This document shows, in pieces, positions 32,442 to 40,481 of a stretch of 64,000 nucleotides of DNA (position 1 is the first letter of the stretch; each line of letters opens with the position of its first letter). The notes below the pieces were generated by a model. The model was not told the origin of the DNA, searched no databases, and was given only the letters and a program-made list of their open reading frames with translations. The DNA comes from Hamadaea sp013361475. Lineage in GTDB: Bacteria > Actinomycetota > Actinomycetes > Mycobacteriales > Micromonosporaceae. Location of the stretch: the NCBI RefSeq assembly GCF_040654195.1, contig NZ_JBFAHM010000024.1:1-64000 (forward strand), given 5' to 3'. The translations under genes were made by a program, and so were the position numbers.

Positions 32442-33353
32442 TCAGCGCCTGGCGTCGGCCTGCTCGCCCAGGACCAGCCAGGTGTGCGTGGTCCCGCTCA
32501 GGAAGGCCACCCAGTTCGCCCCGGCGTGCCGGGCGGTGACGACGAACCGTCCTCCGCCCAGGTGCACCGGCGTGGTGTCGCCGTCGGCGCCGACCTGCCA
32601 GCGCTGCTCGGTCGCCAGGTTGTAGCCGTAGACCCGCAGCGGGCTCGGGTCGGGCTGGTCGATGACGTCCTCCTGCTGCGTCCAGAACAACTTGCGGGAG
32701 TCGCCGCTGAACCGGGGCGTGGTGGCGAACCCGGACAGTTCCGCACCGCCGCCGCCCCAGGCGACGATGGTCGTCTCCTTGTTCGCCGCCAGGTCCAGCA
32801 CCGTCAGGCAGTCGTCGTAGATGCCCCAGCAGTCGCCACCCGGGAAGGCGATCGACTTGCCGTCCGGCGACCAGTCCAGCGTGTTGGCCAGCCGGAGCTG
32901 GTCGAAGCCGGCCCGCGGGGCGGCCTTGGTCTCCCGGCCCGCCACGGTGAGGCGCCCGCTCTCGGCCGACGCCAGGCGCAGGATCGTCAGCATTCCGCTG
33001 TAGACACCCCCGGCCCGGTACGCCAGAAACCGCCCGTCCGGTGACCAGGCGGGACCGCCCGCGTCCAAGCCATGCGTCAATTCCGTGCGGTAGACGTTCT
33101 CCGGCCCGGCCCCGATGTACGCGACCGTGACGTTGCCGCTCTCGGCGTACGCTATCTCCGTCTTGTCGGGCGAGAGCCGCGGCCAGGCGGCGTGCCCCTG
33201 GCTGGAGACCTGGAAGGTCTTCGCCGCGGTACGCACCCAGACGTCGCCGCCGCGGATGAAGGCGATCGGGTCCGGCGGCGAGGCGGCGAACGCCTGAGCC
33301 GGCGTGATGGCGATGAGGCTGGCGACGGCCAGCGTGACGGCGCGGATGCGCAT
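32442..33353 (-). CDS. secreted TolB-like beta-propeller protein
   Basis: 303 aa, ATG start, Sec signal peptide MRIRAVTLAVASLIAITPAQ with cleavage near AFA-AS. The body consists of TolB/PD40-type blades such as AAWPRLSPDKTEIAYAESG, GPAWSPDGRFLAYRAGG and LDWSPDGKSIAFPGGD, with two Cys in a GGDCWGIYDDC loop that may form a disulfide. No enzymatic motif is seen. Extracytoplasmic binding or scaffold role, specificity unknown. Lies downstream of the GH6 gene on the same strand, with a terminator between. Confidence 0.8.
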   Translation of the reverse strand: MRIRAVTLAVASLIAITPAQAFAASPPDPIAFIRGGDVWVRTAAKTFQVSSQGHAAWPRLSPDKTEIAYAESGNVTVAYIGAGPENVYRTELTHGLDAGGPAWSPDGRFLAYRAGGVYSGMLTILRLASAESGRLTVAGRETKAAPRAGFDQLRLANTLDWSPDGKSIAFPGGDCWGIYDDCLTVLDLAANKETTIVAWGGGGAELSGFATTPRFSGDSRKLFWTQQEDVIDQPDPSPLRVYGYNLATEQRWQVGADGDTTPVHLGGGRFVVTARHAGANWVAFLSGTTHTWLVLGEQADARR

Positions 33354-33374
33354 GAGGACCCCCGTGGCACAGAT

Positions 33375-33411
33375 TGCGGCGTGACCTGCGGATCTCGCAG
33401 GTTACGCCGCA
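33375..33411 (-). terminator. terminator of the GH6 cellulase gene
   Basis: 16-bp arms TGCGGCGTGACCTGCG/CGCAGGTTACGCCGCA with one mismatch (33375-33390, 33396-33411) and a 5-nt loop, 24 bp downstream of the cellulase stop. Confidence 0.75.
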
Positions 33412-33434
33412 TTCTTCCGGAGAGGACGGAAGGA

Positions 33435-34868
33435 TCAGGAGCAGGCCACGCCGTTGAGCTTGAATCCGGTCGGCGTGCCGTTGGTGCCGCTGTAGGTCGC
33501 TTGGAAGCCGAAGCTCGCGGTGCCGCCGGTGGCCAGCGAGCCGTTCCAGCCGGCGTCCTTCGCGGTGACCGCGGTGCCCGACTGGGTCACCCCGGCGTTC
33601 CACGAGTTCGTGATGATCTGGCTGCCGGTGAACGTGAAGGTCAGCGTCCAGCCGTTGATGGCCGGGCCGCGGTTGGTGATCGTCACCGTGGCGGTGAAAC
33701 CGTTGTTCCACTGGCTGTCCACCCGGTAGGCGACCGAGCAGGAGGTGCTCCCGGTGGGACTGGTGCTGGCGCTCGGGCTGGCGCTCGGGCTGGTGCTCGC
33801 GCTCGGGCTCGTGCTGGCGCTCGGGCTCGCGCTGGCACTGCGGCTCGAACTCGGGCTGGTCGTCGCGGTCGCGGTCGGGACCACCCCGTTCAGAGCCAGC
33901 TGGTACGCCAGATCGGGCACGAACGTCCCGGCGGACGCGGCGCACCCGTCGGCCTCGCCCGGCGGCTTGGCCCACACGAACGCGTCGACGGTCGCCTCAC
34001 CGGTGTTGGTGGTCGGCGGCACGCCGACGCCCCGGCCGGACGGGTCGCACCACTCGCTGCCGTTCGGGCCCTTGCCGTTGCGGCTGACGTCGATCACCTG
34101 GTGCAGGTTCGCCGACCCGATCGCGTTCAGGACGTTCTTGCCGTACGCGATCTCGTCGGCGGTCCAGCGGAAGTTGGACACGTTGCTGTAGAAGCCGTCC
34201 GCACTGCGTACGCCGGCGTTGACGAGCCGCTGTGCCTGATCGGCGGCGCTGTTCCAGGCCGAGTGCCCGGCGTCCAGGTAGACCTTCGCGCTCGGGTTGT
34301 TCGCCTTGATCGTGCTGATCGCGTACGCCAGCGCCGAGTTGCGGTTGGCCAGTTCGGTGCTGCTGAGGCAGGTCTGCAGGGCGAGCGAGTCCGGCTCGAG
34401 CAGCACCACCGCCGTACGCGTGCCGAGCCCACGGGCGAACGAGTCGACCCACGAGCGGTACTGGGTGAAGTCCGGCGCACCACCGGCGCTGGCGCCACCG
34501 CAGTCGCGGTTGGGGATCTCGTAGACGATCGCCAGCGGGATCTGGTTGGCCGAGGCGGCCCCGGCCACGTACGCCGAGACCTCGGACTGGATCGTGCTGG
34601 GGTTCCAGCTGGCGAACCATCTGCCCTGCGGCTGGGCGCCGATCCGGTCCCGGATCAGGGCCGCCCGGGAATCGTTGGGGTTGGCCGCCAGCCACTGCAG
34701 GACCTTGCTGTTCGGGTCCTTGTAGAAGGTGCCGGTGAGCGTACCGGCGTAGGACGGTTCACCGCCGGCCAGCAGGCCGACGGCGGTGGCCGCGAGGGCG
34801 GCCGTCGCGGCGGCGATGATCGCCGCGAGCCTCGTGCGGGGGGACGAGTGCACGGGATTCTCCTTCAT
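33435..34868 (-). CDS. secreted GH6 cellulase with C-terminal CBM2
   Basis: 477 aa, ATG start. Signal peptide about 1-41 (TRLAAIIAAATAALAATAVG core, cleavage near SYA-GT). GH6 catalytic domain about 42-330: WFASWNP, IPNRDCGG with Asp122, LLEPDSLA with Asp160, YLDAGHSAWN, RNGKGPNGSEWCDPSGRGVG and FVWAKPPGEADG. A Ser/Ala/Thr/Pro linker (about 332-376) leads to a CBM2 cellulose-binding module with GFTATVTITN, WTLTFTF and WNAGVTQSGTAV and a flanking Cys pair. The inverting beta-1,4-glucanase would release cellobiose outside the cell. A CebR/CelR-like operator lies upstream of the start. Confidence 0.95.
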   Translation of the reverse strand: MKENPVHSSPRTRLAAIIAAATAALAATAVGLLAGGEPSYAGTLTGTFYKDPNSKVLQWLAANPNDSRAALIRDRIGAQPQGRWFASWNPSTIQSEVSAYVAGAASANQIPLAIVYEIPNRDCGGASAGGAPDFTQYRSWVDSFARGLGTRTAVVLLEPDSLALQTCLSSTELANRNSALAYAISTIKANNPSAKVYLDAGHSAWNSAADQAQRLVNAGVRSADGFYSNVSNFRWTADEIAYGKNVLNAIGSANLHQVIDVSRNGKGPNGSEWCDPSGRGVGVPPTTNTGEATVDAFVWAKPPGEADGCAASAGTFVPDLAYQLALNGVVPTATATTSPSSSRSASASPSASTSPSASTSPSASPSASTSPTGSTSCSVAYRVDSQWNNGFTATVTITNRGPAINGWTLTFTFTGSQIITNSWNAGVTQSGTAVTAKDAGWNGSLATGGTASFGFQATYSGTNGTPTGFKLNGVACS

Positions 34869-34889
34869 GGACGGACACTCCCATGGGCG

Positions 34890-34903
34890 TGGGAGCGCTC
34901 CCG
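34890..34903 (-). promoter_or_regulatory. CebR/CelR-type operator upstream of GH6 gene
   Basis: TGGGAGCGCTCCCG matches 13 of 14 positions of the cellulose-regulator box TGGGAGCGCTCCCA known from Streptomyces CebR and Thermobifida CelR. It is 21 bp upstream of the cellulase ATG. This predicts repression relieved by cellobiose. Confidence 0.85.
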
Positions 34904-34975
34904 GACCAATCTAAAGGCAACATCGAGATTGGGAAAGAGTCAACTCCCTCAATAACCTGCGATGTGAGATACCTA

Positions 34976-34989
34976 ACCGACCGGTCGGT
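34976..34989 (+). promoter_or_regulatory. perfect 14-bp palindrome upstream of hydrolase
   Basis: ACCGACCGGTCGGT is a perfect palindrome of the type bound by TetR-family dimers, 24 bp before the hydrolase start and just upstream of an AT-rich TTATTTATTG stretch. No TetR gene is directly adjacent. Confidence 0.6.
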
Positions 34990-35013
34990 CTTATTTATTG
35001 CTACGCTCCGCGC

Positions 35014-35904
35014 ATGACCCCCGCGATCAAGCTCACCGGCCGTCTGCTCGACGCCCTGTCGGTGACCGCGCCGCCGCTGGCCCGGCGACTGGCCTGGGAA
35101 CTGTTCCGCCGGCCCGTCCGCCGCGCCCGCGTGCACCCCCATGAGCAGGCCGCCCACGCCGCCGCCGTCCGTGAGGACTACACGGTGGACGGCCTACGCG
35201 TCGCCGGGTATCGCTGGGGCGACGGCGACCGGCCCGTCCTGCTCCTGCACGGCTGGTCCTCCCGGGGCAGCCGATTCGCCGCCCTCGCCACCGAACTGGC
35301 CAAACGTGGCCACACCGCGATCGCCGTTGACGCACCCGGACACGGCGACTCCGGCGGCGACAGCACCACCGTCCCGCAGTACGCCCGCCTCGTCCACGCG
35401 ATCCAGCAACGCCACGGCGACTTCCGCGGCATCGCCGGGCACTCCCTCGGCGTCCTCACCGCCTTCCACGCCCTGCGCACCGGCGTACGCGCCGACGCGA
35501 TCGTCACGGTCAGCGGCATCGCCGACTTCGGCCACCTGCTCACGGAGTTCGCCCGGCGACTCCGGCTCCGCCCGCCGGTGACCGACGACGTCCGGCGACG
35601 GCTGGAGAAGCTCCTCGGCGACGACGACATCTGGACCCGGCTCAGCAGCGACCACCAGCCCGAACACGTCACCCAGCCGCTGCTGATCCTCCACGACGCC
35701 GACGACGACTTCGTCGGCGTCGACCACGCACACCGGCTGCACCAGGCCTACCCGCACTCCGAACTGGTCATCACCGAAGGCCTGGGCCACCGGGGCGTCC
35801 TCGCCGACCCGCGCATCTTCGGGCCGGCCGCCGAGTGGCTCAGCGCGCGAGCCGGCGCAGCACCACTCCGACGACCCCCAACAGCACCAGCGCCAGCCCG
35901 GTGA
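35014..35904 (+). CDS. alpha/beta hydrolase
   Basis: 296 aa, ATG start. After an ~50-residue helical N-terminus, the hydrolase fold begins with PVLLLHGWSSRGSRF, then AVDAPGHGDSGG, nucleophile elbow AGHSLGVLTAF (Ser about 141), the acid in LHDADDDFVGVDHA and His in EGLGHRGVL. No secretion signal. The substrate is unknown. Expression is probably controlled through the palindrome at 34976. The last 65 bp overlap the 3' end of the convergent propeller gene, with both proteins reading through low-complexity C-termini. Confidence 0.87.
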   Translation: MTPAIKLTGRLLDALSVTAPPLARRLAWELFRRPVRRARVHPHEQAAHAAAVREDYTVDGLRVAGYRWGDGDRPVLLLHGWSSRGSRFAALATELAKRGHTAIAVDAPGHGDSGGDSTTVPQYARLVHAIQQRHGDFRGIAGHSLGVLTAFHALRTGVRADAIVTVSGIADFGHLLTEFARRLRLRPPVTDDVRRRLEKLLGDDDIWTRLSSDHQPEHVTQPLLILHDADDDFVGVDHAHRLHQAYPHSELVITEGLGHRGVLADPRIFGPAAEWLSARAGAAPLRRPPTAPAPAR

Positions 35905-36907
35905 TCCCCACGGCGAACATCAGCCGATTCCCCGGCCGGCCACCGTCGTCGCCCGCCAGCGTCTGCTCCTGATCACCGGACTTCTGATCCTCCGGCGGAG
36001 ACGGCGACGGCCGCGCCGCCGGAACATACCGGCGCAGCGTCGTCGGGCCCGCCGGCTCGTCGCACGCCGTCACGAACGCCGACCCGTCCGGCGTGTACGC
36101 GATCGCCTCGCCCTGCTGCTCGTCGGGCAACGGAGTCGCCCGCGGCTCCTGGTCGGTCAGCGTCTTGACGATGTCGCCGTCGACCACGTCCCACTCGAAC
36201 GCGTCGGCGTAAGTGCGCAGAACGACGTGCCGGCCGTCCGGGGACACCGCTCCCCCGGTCACCAGCCGTCGGCCGATGCTGTCCAGGAAGTTCGGCGTCT
36301 GCGAATCCGGCAGACGCACCGACCCCACCCGCTTCAACGGCACACCGTCCGCCGCCTTCGCCACCAGCGGCCCCGTCGGCACGAAGATCTCCGACCGCCC
36401 ACTCAACTCCTTCGTCACGATGATCGGCGTACCGTCCGCAGCCAGCAGCAACGTCTCCGCGTCATGCGGCCCGTCCGGGTACGCCAACCGATGGATCACA
36501 GGGCTCTTCGCCCCCGGCGCCAGCTTCCAGAGCGCGACCGTCTTCCGGCGTACCGAGGCGTTGTAGTTGTCCCCGACGTCGGCGACCCACACCGTGCCGT
36601 CCTTCGCCAGGGTCAGATCCTCCGGATCACGCGCCGCCGCCGGATAGCCGATCGACTTCGTGAGCTTGCATTTCTTGTCCAGGTAGAAGATCCGGATCGC
36701 CGAGGGATCCCAGTTCGAGTCGTTGATCGCGATGTACCCCGACGCGGTCACCACCAGGCCGGACAGCTCGCTGACCCGGTCGTCGTTCACGACGCACGCA
36801 ACCGACATCTCCCCCGGCTCGGCGTACGCCACCCCCGGGACGAGCGCCGCCGCCCCGGGAACGAGGGCCGTCAGCAGGAAGGTCAGGAGAGCCGCCGTGA
36901 TCCGCAC
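35840..36907 (-). CDS. cell-surface beta-propeller protein with C-terminal membrane anchor
   Basis: 355 aa from GTG at 36907 (MRITAALLTFLLTALVPGAA...); a longer frame upstream would enter the divergent gene. Signal peptide about 1-32 (cleavage near AYA-EP). The propeller part contains SELSGLVVTASGYIAINDSN, RDPEDLTLAKDGTVWVADVG, HDAETLLLAADGTPIIVTK and GEAIAYTPDGSAFVTACDE, resembling esterase-like phytase/NHL-type blades. A Pro/Ser/Gln/Asp-rich linker and a C-terminal hydrophobic helix (MFAVGITGLALVLLGVVGVV) with RRLAR end the protein, a wall- or membrane-anchored topology. Function unknown. Overlaps the convergent hydrolase gene by 65 bp. Confidence 0.8.
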   Translation of the reverse strand: MRITAALLTFLLTALVPGAAALVPGVAYAEPGEMSVACVVNDDRVSELSGLVVTASGYIAINDSNWDPSAIRIFYLDKKCKLTKSIGYPAAARDPEDLTLAKDGTVWVADVGDNYNASVRRKTVALWKLAPGAKSPVIHRLAYPDGPHDAETLLLAADGTPIIVTKELSGRSEIFVPTGPLVAKAADGVPLKRVGSVRLPDSQTPNFLDSIGRRLVTGGAVSPDGRHVVLRTYADAFEWDVVDGDIVKTLTDQEPRATPLPDEQQGEAIAYTPDGSAFVTACDEPAGPTTLRRYVPAARPSPSPPEDQKSGDQEQTLAGDDGGRPGNRLMFAVGITGLALVLLGVVGVVLRRLAR

Positions 36908-36974
36908 CCGACCAGTGTGGCAGCTCGGCTTGCGACCGGCCCGTACCGTGAGGGCGAGCCCTCCGGAGGCCACC

Positions 36975-37469
36975 ATGATCACGTTCTATCGGGATGCGAC
37001 GGTCGTGGTGACCTCCGCGTACCTGCAGATCGAGGACCGGCGCTGGCGCCTGTCCGACCTCGACTACGTGTGGCATGCCGAAAGCGCGGCGACCTGGCGC
37101 GTACGCAGTCGCACCGCCGGTCGCGGCGTCCTCAACACGATCATGACGCTGGCCGGGATCATCGGGCTCGTCATCCTCATCGCCTTCGTGTCGGCCGCGT
37201 ACACGGAGGCGAACGTCGGCGGCGTCCACCTCCCCCGCAACACCCTCCTACTGCTGGCCTTCGTGCTCATGCTGGGCGGCTTCGGCTGGGCGATCTGGGA
37301 GTGGATGCTGCACCGCGTCGACGACAGCTACGACAAGGGCGACGCGGTGTACGAGATCTGGGCCTCCGCCGCCGGAACTGAGCTGCTGCTCCTACGCCTC
37401 GAGGACTACACCCGCTACGCCAAGATCTATCGCGCGATCGAGCGCGCCGTGGAGTATCAGCAGGAATGA
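36975..37469 (+). CDS. DUF6232-like membrane protein
   Basis: 164 aa from ATG at 36975, with CCGGAGG 6 nt upstream. N-terminal ~55 residues (FYRDATVVVTSAYLQIEDRR, LSDLDYVWH) form a PH-like beta segment. Two membrane helices follow (about 57-78 and 93-112), then a C-terminal cytoplasmic part with LRLEDYTRYAKIYRAIERAV. The pattern fits the small actinobacterial DUF6232 family; function unknown. Divergent from the propeller gene (67-bp gap). Confidence 0.75.
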   Translation: MITFYRDATVVVTSAYLQIEDRRWRLSDLDYVWHAESAATWRVRSRTAGRGVLNTIMTLAGIIGLVILIAFVSAAYTEANVGGVHLPRNTLLLLAFVLMLGGFGWAIWEWMLHRVDDSYDKGDAVYEIWASAAGTELLLLRLEDYTRYAKIYRAIERAVEYQQE

Positions 37470-37497
37470 GGACAGGGAGGGGCGGGACAGGGAGCGG

Positions 37498-38112
37498 TCA
37501 GCGGGGGGTGCGGCGGCGGAGGGTGGGGAGTTTGTCGAACGCGGCGGCCAGGCGGGCCGCCTGACCGAACGCCGCCTCCGGCCGGCTGGAGTCGCCGTCG
37601 AGGTGTGTCAGCGTCTGCATGCCCAGGTAGTACGCGACGGCGGCGCGGGCGGCGGTCGGCACGTTCACCAGGCGCCCCAACGGTTTGCCGCGCAGCAGCC
37701 GGCTCAGGATCTCCTCCGCGAGCAGTTCCCACTGCCGCGTCTGCGCCGCCATCGCGGCCGCCAGCGGGGATCCCGGGCGGGCGGCCGCGACGAGTTCCTG
37801 GACCGCCTCGATGTGCCCGGATTCGGCGTCTTCGGCGTACAGGGTGCGCAGTTTCTCGATGAGGGGCACCGCCTTGGTCACGTCGGCCAGCGCCGTGCGG
37901 TAGCGCTCCTCGCGCTGTTCGCTGGTGTACGCCGCGGTCGCCGTGAACACCTCGTCGAGGTCGGCGAAGTGGTAGTAGATGACGCCGGGGGCGAACCCGC
38001 CGAGGGCGGCGATCGACCGGGCGGTCGTCCCGGCGTACCCGTGGCTGGACAGCGCGAGGATCGCGGCTCGCAGGATGCGCTCCCGGGCCGCGATCCGGGG
38101 ACCTGAGCTCAT
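37498..38112 (-). CDS. TetR-family regulator of the desaturase operon
   Basis: 204 aa from ATG at 38112, overlapping the desaturase stop by 4 bp. HTH: TTARSIAALGGFAPGVIYYH followed by FADLDEVFTATAAYTSEQ. It is the last gene of a three-gene operon (oxidoreductase, desaturase, TetR). The inverted repeat at the operon's start codon is its probable operator, giving autoregulation of the whole unit. Confidence 0.9.
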   Translation of the reverse strand: MSSGPRIAARERILRAAILALSSHGYAGTTARSIAALGGFAPGVIYYHFADLDEVFTATAAYTSEQREERYRTALADVTKAVPLIEKLRTLYAEDAESGHIEAVQELVAAARPGSPLAAAMAAQTRQWELLAEEILSRLLRGKPLGRLVNVPTAARAAVAYYLGMQTLTHLDGDSSRPEAAFGQAARLAAAFDKLPTLRRRTPR

Positions 38113-38900
38113 GGCACCGCCACCGGTTGAACGCCCGCGCGGGCCAGGTACGGGTCGAGGCGGCGCGCGAGTTCCGGCAGGTGATGACTCGGCACCTGCG
38201 GATACAGATGGTGTTCGAGGTGGTAGGTCAGTTCGAGGAAGATCGCGGGGATGATCCGGCCGCGCAGCGTGCGGGTCTGCTGGACCGGTTCGTCGCCGTA
38301 GCCGTGGTGCGGCAGGTAGACCGTGAGCAGCGGATACACCCAGCTCCCCACGATCGCCAGGATCGCGTAGACGAGCAGTCCGGGCGTGACCGGCCAGAGC
38401 AGGACTCCACCTACGACCGCGGCGACCGGGACGGCGGCTTCGACGAGCAGCCACATCCGGTCGCGCCGGCCCGACCGGCCGTACGCCCAGAGCCACAGCC
38501 GGACCAGGAAGACCGGTCCATACAGGACCGCGCCGAGGAACGACAGGTTCGCCGGGTAGCCCTCGGGGTCGTCCGGGCTCGGGAAGAGCCGGTGATGCTG
38601 CCGGTGCGTGATCCGGTACGCGTGCCCCGACTCCAGCAGCACCAGGCCGAGCGCGAACAGCCAGCGATCGGTCTCGGTCTCGGTCAGGCCGAGCGTCCGG
38701 TGCACGACGTCGTGCGTGACCGTGACCACGGCGACGAAGATCCCGAAGACGATCAGCGGCGTCAGCCACCACAGCCCCAGCCACACCGCGGCGGCGAAGG
38801 CGGCCACCCCCACATAGGGCCGGGCCAGGGCGAGCATGCGCTGGGACGGCGTCGTCACCAGCAGATCTTCGCCCAGCTCTCGCATCGTGGGCAACTTCAT
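38109..38900 (-). CDS. membrane fatty-acid desaturase/carotenoid hydroxylase-like di-iron enzyme
   Basis: 263 aa; the ATG directly follows the TAG of the upstream oxidoreductase gene. Three His boxes are visible: HDVVH (63-67), HRQHH (99-103) and HLEHH (about residue 231), the last followed by PSHH. Hydrophobic segments lie at about 28-60, 82-92, 120-140 and 155-195. These features define membrane di-iron desaturases/hydroxylases including CrtR-type beta-carotene hydroxylases. Coupling with a CrtI/CrtD-type oxidoreductase suggests joint modification of a carotenoid or polyene lipid rather than general fatty-acid desaturation (inference). Confidence 0.85.
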   Translation of the reverse strand: MKLPTMRELGEDLLVTTPSQRMLALARPYVGVAAFAAAVWLGLWWLTPLIVFGIFVAVVTVTHDVVHRTLGLTETETDRWLFALGLVLLESGHAYRITHRQHHRLFPSPDDPEGYPANLSFLGAVLYGPVFLVRLWLWAYGRSGRRDRMWLLVEAAVPVAAVVGGVLLWPVTPGLLVYAILAIVGSWVYPLLTVYLPHHGYGDEPVQQTRTLRGRIIPAIFLELTYHLEHHLYPQVPSHHLPELARRLDPYLARAGVQPVAVP

Positions 38901-40394
38901 CTACCGCCGCCTTTCCCGGAGGATTCCGTCCGCGACGATCCGGCTGCCCAGGACGCAGGCGACGGTGCCGAGGCCGGGCCACGTCGAGTCGCCGGCCAGC
39001 CACAGTCCCCGGCCGCCCAGGTCGTGCGGGATCGCGTACTGGTTGCTGTTGCGCAGGCTCTGATGCGGGCCGCCGACCGCGCCGCCGGGGCGGAAGGCGT
39101 ACCGCTCGAAGGCGCGCGGGGTGCCGACCTCGGCCACCACCGCCCGCTGCCCCAACGCCGGGTAGGCCCGCCGCGCCAGAGTGATCAACCGCTCGCCGAT
39201 CTCCTTCTTGCGCTGGGCGTACCCCTCGGTGTCGAGACTGGACCAGGCGGACAGCGAGGTGTGCGTGGAGATCATGACGGCGCGGTGCCCCGGCGGCGCG
39301 CTGAGCGTGTCGCCGGGCGCGGACACCGAGACGAACATGTTCGTGCCGTCCCCGAACGGCCGCGCGTAGTCGTCGCAGAACTGGTGATGGGTGAGGCGGT
39401 GGCCGCCGACCTCCGCCTCGGGGACCCCCAGGAAGACGATCACCGCCCCTCCCAGCTCCCCCCGGTCCCGCTCCAGGTAGCGGGTCAGCCGCCGGGCCAC
39501 CGGCAGGCCGCCGCACAGCGCCTGCGCGGTCGGCGCCGGCACCGCGAGCACCACCTGGTCTGCGCGGGTGACCCCCCGGCTCGTCTCGATCTGGAAACCC
39601 TGGCGCACGCGGTGGACCCGCGTCCCGGTCCGGTCCCGGCCGCCGAGCTGGCGATAGCGCGCCACGAGGGTACGCCAGAAGCCGTGCATGCCACCGTGAT
39701 GCCTGGTCAGGCCGGCCCCGCGGATCGTGATGCCGAGCGCGGCATTGATGAGCGGTGCGCGCTCGACGGTGCTGTGCACAGTGTCCTCGACGAGCATGCC
39801 CAGCAGGGTCGTCAACGCCTGGTCCTGGTCGACCCGATGCCGCCGCATCGCCTGCGCGAGCGTCTCCCGCAGGCGCCGCGCCTCGCCGACGTTACGCAGC
39901 CCGACCGCCCTCAGGTTGTGCAGCACGTCGGCCGGTCGGCGCATGGGCAGCTTGACGCCGGCCCGGCTGGCCCGCCAGAAGACGTCGGCGAGGCGGTCCA
40001 GTTCGGCCCAGAACGCCTGGTGGTCCGCGTCGTCGCCGAACTTGGCGAGGCGTTCGGCGTGCCACTGGGCGGGATCACGATGGAGGGTGACCGTCCGGTC
40101 CGGCAGCCAGACCTCGTAGCCGGGCAGGTGCTCGCCCTCGATCGCCGGTACGCCGACGCTGTCGAGCAGTTCCGCGCCGACCCCACCGGGTTCGAAGTCG
40201 ACCAGCGTGGTCGCGCCGACGTCGAACGAGAAGCCCCGATGCCGCCAGTAGCCCGCGCAGCCGCCGAGGTGGCCGTGCGCCTCGAAGAGCACCGTGGACA
40301 GACCGCTCGCCTGGAGCCGTAACGCGGTCGCCATGCCGGCCAGCCCACCGCCCACAATGGCCACATCGGTGTTCTGAACATCCGTTCTGAACAT
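38901..40394 (-). CDS. FAD-dependent carotenoid-type desaturase/isomerase (CrtI/CrtD family)
   Basis: 497 aa, ATG start embedded in an inverted repeat, with no ribosome-binding site, so probably translated from a leaderless mRNA. The Rossmann motif is VAIVGGGLAGMATALRLQAS followed by EAHGHLGGCAGY, and the C-terminal FAD motif is GLWLAGDSTWPGLGTVACVL, as in phytoene desaturase and CrtISO-like amine-oxidase-fold enzymes. First gene of the operon with the desaturase-like enzyme (adjacent stop/start) and the TetR regulator. No phytoene synthase or prenyltransferase gene is nearby, so it must use a substrate made elsewhere. Confidence 0.88.
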   Translation of the reverse strand: MFRTDVQNTDVAIVGGGLAGMATALRLQASGLSTVLFEAHGHLGGCAGYWRHRGFSFDVGATTLVDFEPGGVGAELLDSVGVPAIEGEHLPGYEVWLPDRTVTLHRDPAQWHAERLAKFGDDADHQAFWAELDRLADVFWRASRAGVKLPMRRPADVLHNLRAVGLRNVGEARRLRETLAQAMRRHRVDQDQALTTLLGMLVEDTVHSTVERAPLINAALGITIRGAGLTRHHGGMHGFWRTLVARYRQLGGRDRTGTRVHRVRQGFQIETSRGVTRADQVVLAVPAPTAQALCGGLPVARRLTRYLERDRGELGGAVIVFLGVPEAEVGGHRLTHHQFCDDYARPFGDGTNMFVSVSAPGDTLSAPPGHRAVMISTHTSLSAWSSLDTEGYAQRKKEIGERLITLARRAYPALGQRAVVAEVGTPRAFERYAFRPGGAVGGPHQSLRNSNQYAIPHDLGGRGLWLAGDSTWPGLGTVACVLGSRIVADGILRERRR

Positions 40395-40430
40395 GTGTTC
40401 AGAGTGACCTCACGGCTGTGCCTTTGTCAA
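40371..40430 (-). promoter_or_regulatory. promoter and TetR operator of the oxidoreductase-desaturase-tetR operon
   Basis: TTGACA (-35, minus strand, 40425-40430) lies 30 bp upstream of the ATG. CTGAACA-TG-TGTTCAG (40387-40402) spans the start codon. GTTCTGAACA is repeated at 40371-40380 and 40384-40393. This arrangement fits repression of a leaderless promoter by the operon's own TetR protein; the -10 box is not clear. Confidence 0.6.
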
Positions 40431-40481
40431 TATCAGGCCTCCCGAGCGGCCGGTTCTTCGGTGGGAGGCTATGGTCGGGGC

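Noticed and set aside
38127..40322. Long plus-strand open frame opposite the desaturase and CrtI-like genes
   Set aside because: Antisense shadow; Gln/Arg/Pro-rich translation, no start context, and the minus-strand genes have complete catalytic motifs.
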